From contig NZ_JARGCS010000031.1 in assembly GCF_029193575.1 (NCBI RefSeq), forward strand, positions 50,082-114,081: a stretch of 64,000 bases of DNA. The letters run 5' to 3'. The translations under genes and the position numbers were made by a program. The stretch's first letter is position 1. The number at the start of each line of letters is the position of its first letter. The notes below the pieces were generated by a model. That model was not told the DNA's origin and did not search any database. It worked only from the letters and a program-made list of their open reading frames with translations. Origin of the DNA: Pseudomonas entomophila (GTDB lineage: Bacteria > Pseudomonadota > Gammaproteobacteria > Pseudomonadales > Pseudomonadaceae). Below are positions 60,628 to 64,000 of the stretch, piece after piece.

Positions 60628-60748
60628 GAACGCTCCCCCTGTCGCGTTTGCCGCTAGCGGCAAACGCGTTCCCCTCACAGGCAAACATGCCCATCGAACT
60701 ATCACCCAGAATAGCCGCAACCCCCTGACTTGCCTGCTGACACGACGC

Positions 60749-60763
60749 TGGCACGGGTTTTGC
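60749..60763 (+). promoter_or_regulatory. Sigma-54 promoter upstream of the uncharacterised 189-residue gene
   Basis: TGGCACGGGTTTTGC: matches the consensus TGGCAC-N5-TTGC exactly, 40 bp upstream of the ATG at 60804. The best sigma-54 match in the window. Confidence 0.85.
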
Positions 60764-60803
60764 GCCACAGCCTTCGCTTTACTACACCAAGGAGACGAGA
60801 GTC

Positions 60804-61373
60804 ATGATCAGTATCAATGGACTGGGCTGGCAGAACCCCGTGCAGCAGCCGAGCCGCAGCGGCAACGAGCAGCCGCTGGCCGAGGCCCTGCAGTTCCGCA
60901 CGCCGATGGCGACCAGCAAAACCGCCACCGAGCAAAACAGCCAGGGCAATACTTCCCAGCAAAACGCCGAGGACGCCCGCCAGGAGGCCTTCGCGAAGCT
61001 CAAGGTGCTGCTGCAGAACCCCGACGTCGCCGCGCGCCAACAGGCCAGCGCAAGCACGCCCAAGCTGCCCGCCACCAGCGCCACCGAAGCGTTCCGTGAC
61101 TACATGGACAAAACCCCGGAGGAGAAGATCAAGGCCAAGTTCCTCGCGGAAATGGGCCTGACCGAGGACGAGTACAACGCCTTGCCGCCAGAGCAAAAGG
61201 AAAAGATCGACAACCAGATTGCCCAGCGCATGAAGGACGAGATCGAGCTCAAGACCCAGGCCAAGGTGCAGCAAGCCGAAGCCGCCAGCCAGGCCAACCA
61301 ACTGGGCAGCCTCACTGATCCCGCCCAAGCCCGCAAGCAGAACGAAGACAAGCAGCAAGCCGTCGAGGTTTGA
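60804..61373 (+). CDS. Uncharacterised Gln/Ala/Glu-rich protein with a sigma-54 promoter
   Basis: 189 residues, family not recognised. It has no signal peptide or membrane segment. The N-terminal 50 residues look disordered (MISINGLGWQNPVQQPS..., many Gln, Asn, Thr); the C-terminal half is charged and helical, with EEKIKAKFLAEMGLTEDEYNALPPEQKEKI and a Gln/Glu/Lys coiled-coil-like tail. The unfolded Ser/Gln/Asn N-terminus resembles that of flagellar export substrates, and the promoter is of the flagellar sigma-54 type, but function is unknown. GGAGACGAG lies 7-15 nt before the ATG. Confidence 0.8.
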   Translation: MISINGLGWQNPVQQPSRSGNEQPLAEALQFRTPMATSKTATEQNSQGNTSQQNAEDARQEAFAKLKVLLQNPDVAARQQASASTPKLPATSATEAFRDYMDKTPEEKIKAKFLAEMGLTEDEYNALPPEQKEKIDNQIAQRMKDEIELKTQAKVQQAEAASQANQLGSLTDPAQARKQNEDKQQAVEV

Positions 61374-61412
61374 CCTGCCCGACCTGGGGTGGCCGGCGCA
61401 ACGCCGGGCGCC

Positions 61413-61700
61413 TCAGGGTTCTTCGATCGGCAGGGTGAAACCGGCCTTGACCCGATCCATCACCCCCATCGTCTTGAAGCTCTTGATGTCGCTGTTCTCG
61501 TAGAAGAAACGGCGCGTGAAATGCTCGTAGTCCTCCATGTTCCTGCACGTCACCACCAGCATGAAATCGGCATCGCCGGTGATGTAGAAGCCGCTCATCA
61601 CCTCGGGCGTGTTGCGGATCGCCTGCTTGAACTTGGCCCTGACCTGCAGCAGGTCGGGGCGCTGCAACTGGCTCAAGGCGTGCTTGGCAACGTTTTTCAT
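61413..61700 (-). CDS. Stand-alone Lrp/AsnC ligand-binding (RAM) domain protein
   Basis: 95 residues equal to the C-terminal RAM domain of Lrp/AsnC regulators (PEVMSGFYITGDADFMLVVTCRNMEDYEHFTRRFFYEN) with no helix-turn-helix. GGAG is present just before the ATG, and the sequence upstream in frame does not resemble an AsnC DNA-binding domain, so it looks like a genuine single-domain form rather than a fresh truncation. It might bind amino acids or form mixed oligomers with full-length paralogues. Confidence 0.8.
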   Translation of the reverse strand: MKNVAKHALSQLQRPDLLQVRAKFKQAIRNTPEVMSGFYITGDADFMLVVTCRNMEDYEHFTRRFFYENSDIKSFKTMGVMDRVKAGFTLPIEEP

Positions 61701-61914
61701 GACTCCGCACTTTGGCGGTGTTGTGCTGTTGCCAATAGAGTAGGGAGACGCAGGGATACGTCGTTCGCTTCGAGGGGTACGCAGCGATGCTGCAATTTTC
61801 TTGAGCGTGACACGGGTTTTCAGTGTGAGCGGGTCAACACAGGATTGTCGGCGCGTGCGCAGGCAATCGTCCGAATGGGCGTGTGGGGATTTGCAGGGGC
61901 ATGAAGCGAGGATG

Positions 61915-61986
61915 TGTCCCCTGCTGGAATCGAACCAGCATCTAGCCCTTAGGAGGGGCTTGTTCTATCCGTTGAACTAAGGGGAC
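61915..61986 (-). tRNA. tRNA-Arg (anticodon CCT)
   Basis: A 72-nt cloverleaf: acceptor GTCCCCT/AGGGGAC, D-arm GTTC/GAAC, anticodon arm AGCCC-CTCCTAA-GGGCT with anticodon CCT, T-arm GCTGG-TTCGATT-CCAGC, discriminator A. The CCA end is not encoded. No integrase gene lies beside it in the window. Confidence 0.93.
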
Positions 61987-62144
61987 GTCACGGCGCGCAT
62001 TCTACGCAGATTCAGTGGCTTGGAGAAGCGAACCCTGGCGTTGCACGGTCAGGCGGCGTGCATGTTAACCAGCAAGTGGCCATTTGTCATGCGCGGGTTG
62101 GGGTTTTGCGTGTAATCCTTTTCGGGACGTGGGGACGGGGCGAT

Positions 62145-62176
62145 CGCATCGCGGGGCCAGCCCGCTCCCACAGGCA
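62145..62176. repeat. REP element between tRNA-Arg and phnN
   Basis: On the minus strand CTGTGGGAGCGGGCTGGCCCCGCGATGCGATCG, a typical P. putida-group repetitive extragenic palindrome with GCGGG/CCCGC arms. Confidence 0.7.
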
Positions 62177-62191
62177 GGGCGCCTACCTGTC

Positions 62192-62791
62192 CTAGCCGGC
62201 CAATTGCCCAATCACCCGCTCTTCGCGCAACAACCCCAACAACGCCGCAACGGCCTCGTCCAGCGACCGCGAGTTGTCCAGCACCTGCACCGCCGGGTCG
62301 TCGTCCGCCGCCAGCCGCGCATTACGCGCCAGCCGTTGCTCGACTTCTTCGACTGTCTCCCGACCCCTGGCCAACAGGCGCTGGCGCAATACCTGGGGCG
62401 CGACACTAAGGCGGATCGCCAGCAGGTCAGGAAAACACCGACGCGCCTCGGCCAGGTGCCCCCGCGAGCCATTGACCAGCACCGAGCTGCCCTGCGCCAG
62501 CCATTGCTTCACCTGTGCGGGAATGCCGTAGGCCAGCCCATTGGCTTGCCAATGCAAGGCAAACGCCCCCTCACGGCACAACGCTTCGAAGCGCTCAGGG
62601 CTCACCCCTACGGCGTCTTCGCCGCGCGCCTCAGCCGAGCGAGTAATGACCCGGCGGGCAATCCGCACGCCCTGCTCAACCAATTGCACGCGCGCGGCAT
62701 CGATCAGGGAATCTTTTCCCGATCCAGACGGTCCAACCAGAAATATCAGGCGGCCCGGCGTGTGCGGGATGTTGCTTGCGTCATGTTGCAT
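62192..62791 (-). CDS. phnN: Ribose 1,5-bisphosphate phosphokinase PhnN
   Basis: 199 residues of guanylate-kinase-like fold with P-loop FLVGPSGSGKDSL and the family segments RRVITRSAEARGEDAVG, FALHWQANGLAYGIP and VLVNGSRGHL. It makes PRPP from ribose 1,5-bisphosphate in phosphonate breakdown. No C-P lyase genes are next to it here. The ATG at 62791 is chosen over a TTG at 62806. Confidence 0.88.
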   Translation of the reverse strand: MQHDASNIPHTPGRLIFLVGPSGSGKDSLIDAARVQLVEQGVRIARRVITRSAEARGEDAVGVSPERFEALCREGAFALHWQANGLAYGIPAQVKQWLAQGSSVLVNGSRGHLAEARRCFPDLLAIRLSVAPQVLRQRLLARGRETVEEVEQRLARNARLAADDDPAVQVLDNSRSLDEAVAALLGLLREERVIGQLAG

Positions 62792-62806
62792 AGCCACTAT
62801 GCTCAA

Positions 62807-63138
62807 TATTAGGGAAGCCCGCGCATTCTAGGCTTTTTCCCTGGCCTTTGTCGGCTTTTACCAGATTTTGACGACAAAGCGCTGACGGTGCGGCGAAACG
62901 GGAACGCGTAAAACTTTTCAAACCAGTGCTCATTTCTGATAATTGGTACTGGCAAAAAGCCTTTACCCGGATCACTATTTGTCACAGATTTGACGCCAAG
63001 GAAACGGCAACCATGAGGCAAGATGAGCATCCAAAATCACATCACGGTTGAACATTTTGTCGTCGCCACGGTCGTACCACCACCGTGCGGCCAATTTGAG
63101 AACCGCTTCCCCTGAACCAGAACAACCGGTCAATTTAT
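62807..63138. other. Region upstream of amrZ
   Basis: 332 bp without a recognised gene. It is AT-richer than its neighbours and carries a possible AmrZ autoregulatory site (GGCAAAAAGCC at 62951). No promoter could be fixed with confidence. Confidence 0.5.
62949..62964. promoter_or_regulatory. Possible AmrZ operator (autoregulation)
   Basis: CTGGCAAAAAGCCTTT resembles the GGCAAAACGCC core of AmrZ sites known from the P. aeruginosa amrZ promoter. Located about 180 bp before the amrZ ATG. Confidence 0.4.
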
Positions 63139-63465
63139 ATGCGCCCAATGAAACAGGCTATCTATTCGAGCCGCACCGCTGACAAGTTTGTCGTCCGCCT
63201 GCCAGACGGGATGCGTGAGCGCATTGCCGAGGTAGCGCGCAACCATCACCGCAGCATGAACTCCGAGATCATCGCCCGCCTGGAACAGAGCCTTATCCAG
63301 GAAGGTGCGCTGGGCGACGAGTTGAGCATGCGCCTGGACAGCCCGGAGCTCTCGCTCCACGAACGCGAGCTGCTGCAGCGTTTCCGACAGCTCACCCACC
63401 GCCAGCAGAACGCGCTGGTTGCCCTCATCGCTCACGATGTGGAAATGGCCGCCGACGCTTCCTGA
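63139..63465 (+). CDS. amrZ: Ribbon-helix-helix regulator AmrZ
   Basis: 108 residues. Arc-type DNA-binding domain (12-55; [39 protein letters not shown]) with the beta-strand contact residues K16, V18, R20, and a C-terminal tetramerisation domain ([30 protein letters not shown]) matching P. aeruginosa AmrZ. AmrZ regulates alginate, motility, c-di-GMP genes and (in P. aeruginosa) represses fleQ; the N-terminus is two residues shorter here. Confidence 0.95.
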   Translation: MRPMKQAIYSSRTADKFVVRLPDGMRERIAEVARNHHRSMNSEIIARLEQSLIQEGALGDELSMRLDSPELSLHERELLQRFRQLTHRQQNALVALIAHDVEMAADAS

Positions 63466-63481
63466 TGTTTCCAACGCCCAT

Positions 63482-63511
63482 GAAAAAAGCCAGCGCAAGC
63501 TGGCTTTTTTC
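63482..63511 (+). terminator. Rho-independent terminator of amrZ
   Basis: GAAAAAAGCCAGC-GCAA-GCTGGCTTTTTTC: a strong stem with A6/T6 flanks, 17 bp after the amrZ stop. Works on either strand. Confidence 0.9.
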
Positions 63512-63573
63512 GTTTTCGATGTCCCGTCCTGAATAAGGTTTACACCTCCCATCCCGAATTTCCGGAGAGTCAG

Positions 63574-63972
63574 ATGGAGCAAGGTGTAAAGCGCACACAG
63601 CGAGATTACTCACTGTCTTTTAAATTGGCCGTTGTTGATCAGATCGAAAAAGGCGAACTGACCTACAAGCAGGCCCAGGTGCGGTATGGCATCCAGGGTC
63701 GGTCGACGGTTCTGGTATGGTTGCGTAAGCACGGTCGGCAGGATTGGAGCCAAGGGGCATCGATCCGAGCCGAGAGGAGCTGCGCGATGTCTGACCCCAA
63801 ACCGCTCACTCCAGAGCAGCGGATCAAAGAGCTTGAGCAGCAGCTTGAGCTGATGAGCCAGAAGGCCCAGTTCTTCGAGACGGTCGTTGATGTTCTGAAA
63901 AATGACTATGGTGTTTCGGTCGTAAAAAAGCGATCCGGCAAGTCCTCTCGCAAGGCCAAGTCGCAGGACTGA
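63574..63972 (+). CDS. IS3-family transposase OrfA
   Basis: 132 residues: helix-turn-helix (SFKLAVVDQIEKGELTYKQAQVRYGIQGRSTVLVWLRKHG), then a leucine-zipper-like coil (TPEQRIKELEQQLELMSQKAQFFETVVDVLKNDYG). GGAGAG 5 nt before the ATG. A slippery A AAA AAG near the 3' end permits fusion to OrfB. Confidence 0.9.
   Translation: MEQGVKRTQRDYSLSFKLAVVDQIEKGELTYKQAQVRYGIQGRSTVLVWLRKHGRQDWSQGASIRAERSCAMSDPKPLTPEQRIKELEQQLELMSQKAQFFETVVDVLKNDYGVSVVKKRSGKSSRKAKSQD
63924..63930 (+). promoter_or_regulatory. Programmed -1 frameshift site (A AAA AAG)
   Basis: AAAAAAG falls in the X XXY YYZ frame of orfA. After a -1 slip the frame continues open as AIRQVLSQGQVAGLSIARACQFLG to the window end, the expected start of OrfB. 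Confidence 0.85.
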
Positions 63973-64000
63973 GCATTGCCAGGGCTTGTCAGTTTCTAGG
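63930..64000 (+). CDS. IS3-family transposase OrfB, N-terminal start (cut by window edge)
   Basis: Open in the -1 frame to the window edge (QVLSQGQVAGLSIARACQFLG). It resembles the first residues of IS3 OrfB ahead of the rve integrase domain. Only about 23 residues are visible; expressed as an OrfAB fusion. Confidence 0.65.

Larger units (their letters stand above)
63520..64000 (+). mobile_element. Left end of an IS3-family insertion sequence (cut by window edge)
   Basis: The likely left end starts at TGTCCCGTCCTGAATAAGG (63520), 9 bp after the amrZ terminator, and is followed by orfA and the first codons of orfB. The right end lies beyond the window, so target duplications and the full inverted repeats cannot be checked. 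Confidence 0.75.

Noticed and set aside
61701..61830. Possible lost helix-turn-helix in front of the RAM-domain gene
   Set aside because: In-frame translation upstream gives no AsnC-like DNA-binding sequence, and a ribosome site precedes the ATG at 61700.
61915..61986. tRNA-Arg as an integration site of a genomic island
   Set aside because: No integrase, no repeated tRNA 3' end and no composition change seen within the window.

Overview
The window looks like a Pseudomonas chromosome of the P. putida / P. fluorescens type. Reasons: high GC throughout; the fli/fle/flg gene order matches the Pseudomonas flagellar locus; a bkdR-bkdAA-bkdAB-bkdB-lpdV branched-chain keto acid dehydrogenase locus follows; an amrZ homologue is present; and a P. 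putida-style family of short intergenic palindromes (GCGGGCTTGCCCCGCGATAGGGCC-like) is scattered between genes. No species call is made beyond that.

Layout. 1-16.8 kb (minus strand): fliK (partial, runs off the left edge), hptB-hsbR-hsbA signalling genes, fliJIHGFE, fleR, fleS, fleQ, fliT, fliS, fliD, flaG, fliC. 17.1-31.6 kb: an accessory flagellin-glycan region between fliC and flgL. It holds a ketoacyl-ACP synthase III (minus), then an eight-gene overlapping plus-strand operon: methyltransferase, HAD phosphatase, nucleotidyltransferase, CDP-glycerol glycerophosphotransferase-like protein, hexapeptide acyltransferase, sugar aminotransferase, sugar 3,4-ketoisomerase and a 1470-residue glycosyltransferase. 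A second giant glycosyltransferase (1189 residues, minus) faces it tail to tail across a perfect 22-bp palindrome. 31.7-43.4 kb (minus): flgLKJIHGF, a small secreted protein, flgEDCB. 43.8-46.4 kb: an autotransporter. 46.5-50.9 kb: cheR, cheV (minus), then flgA, flgM, flgN, flgZ (plus). 51-59.5 kb: MFS transporter, glutamine-synthetase-like enzyme, bkdR, bkd operon. 59.6-64 kb: PAS-GGDEF cyclase, an uncharacterised 189-residue protein, a stand-alone Lrp ligand-binding domain, tRNA-Arg(CCT), phnN, amrZ, and the left end of an IS3-family insertion sequence cut by the window edge.

How it works together. Reading the promoters by eye gives a consistent regulatory map. GG-N10-GC (sigma-54) elements lie before flgB, flgF (weaker), fliE, fleS and flgA, and also before the glycan operon and the uncharacterised 189-residue gene at 60804. 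TAAAGTTT-N11-GCCGATAA (sigma-28/FliA) elements lie before fliC, fliS and flgM. FleQ/sigma-54 would therefore drive hook-basal body genes and the glycan operon, and FliA would drive filament genes. The glycan genes suggest a dTDP-3-acylamino-3,6-dideoxyhexose (Fuc3NAc/Qui3NAc type) decorated by methylation, acylation and possibly a CDP-polyol-derived phosphate, and transferred to flagellin by the two giant glycosyltransferases. That product is inferred, not shown.
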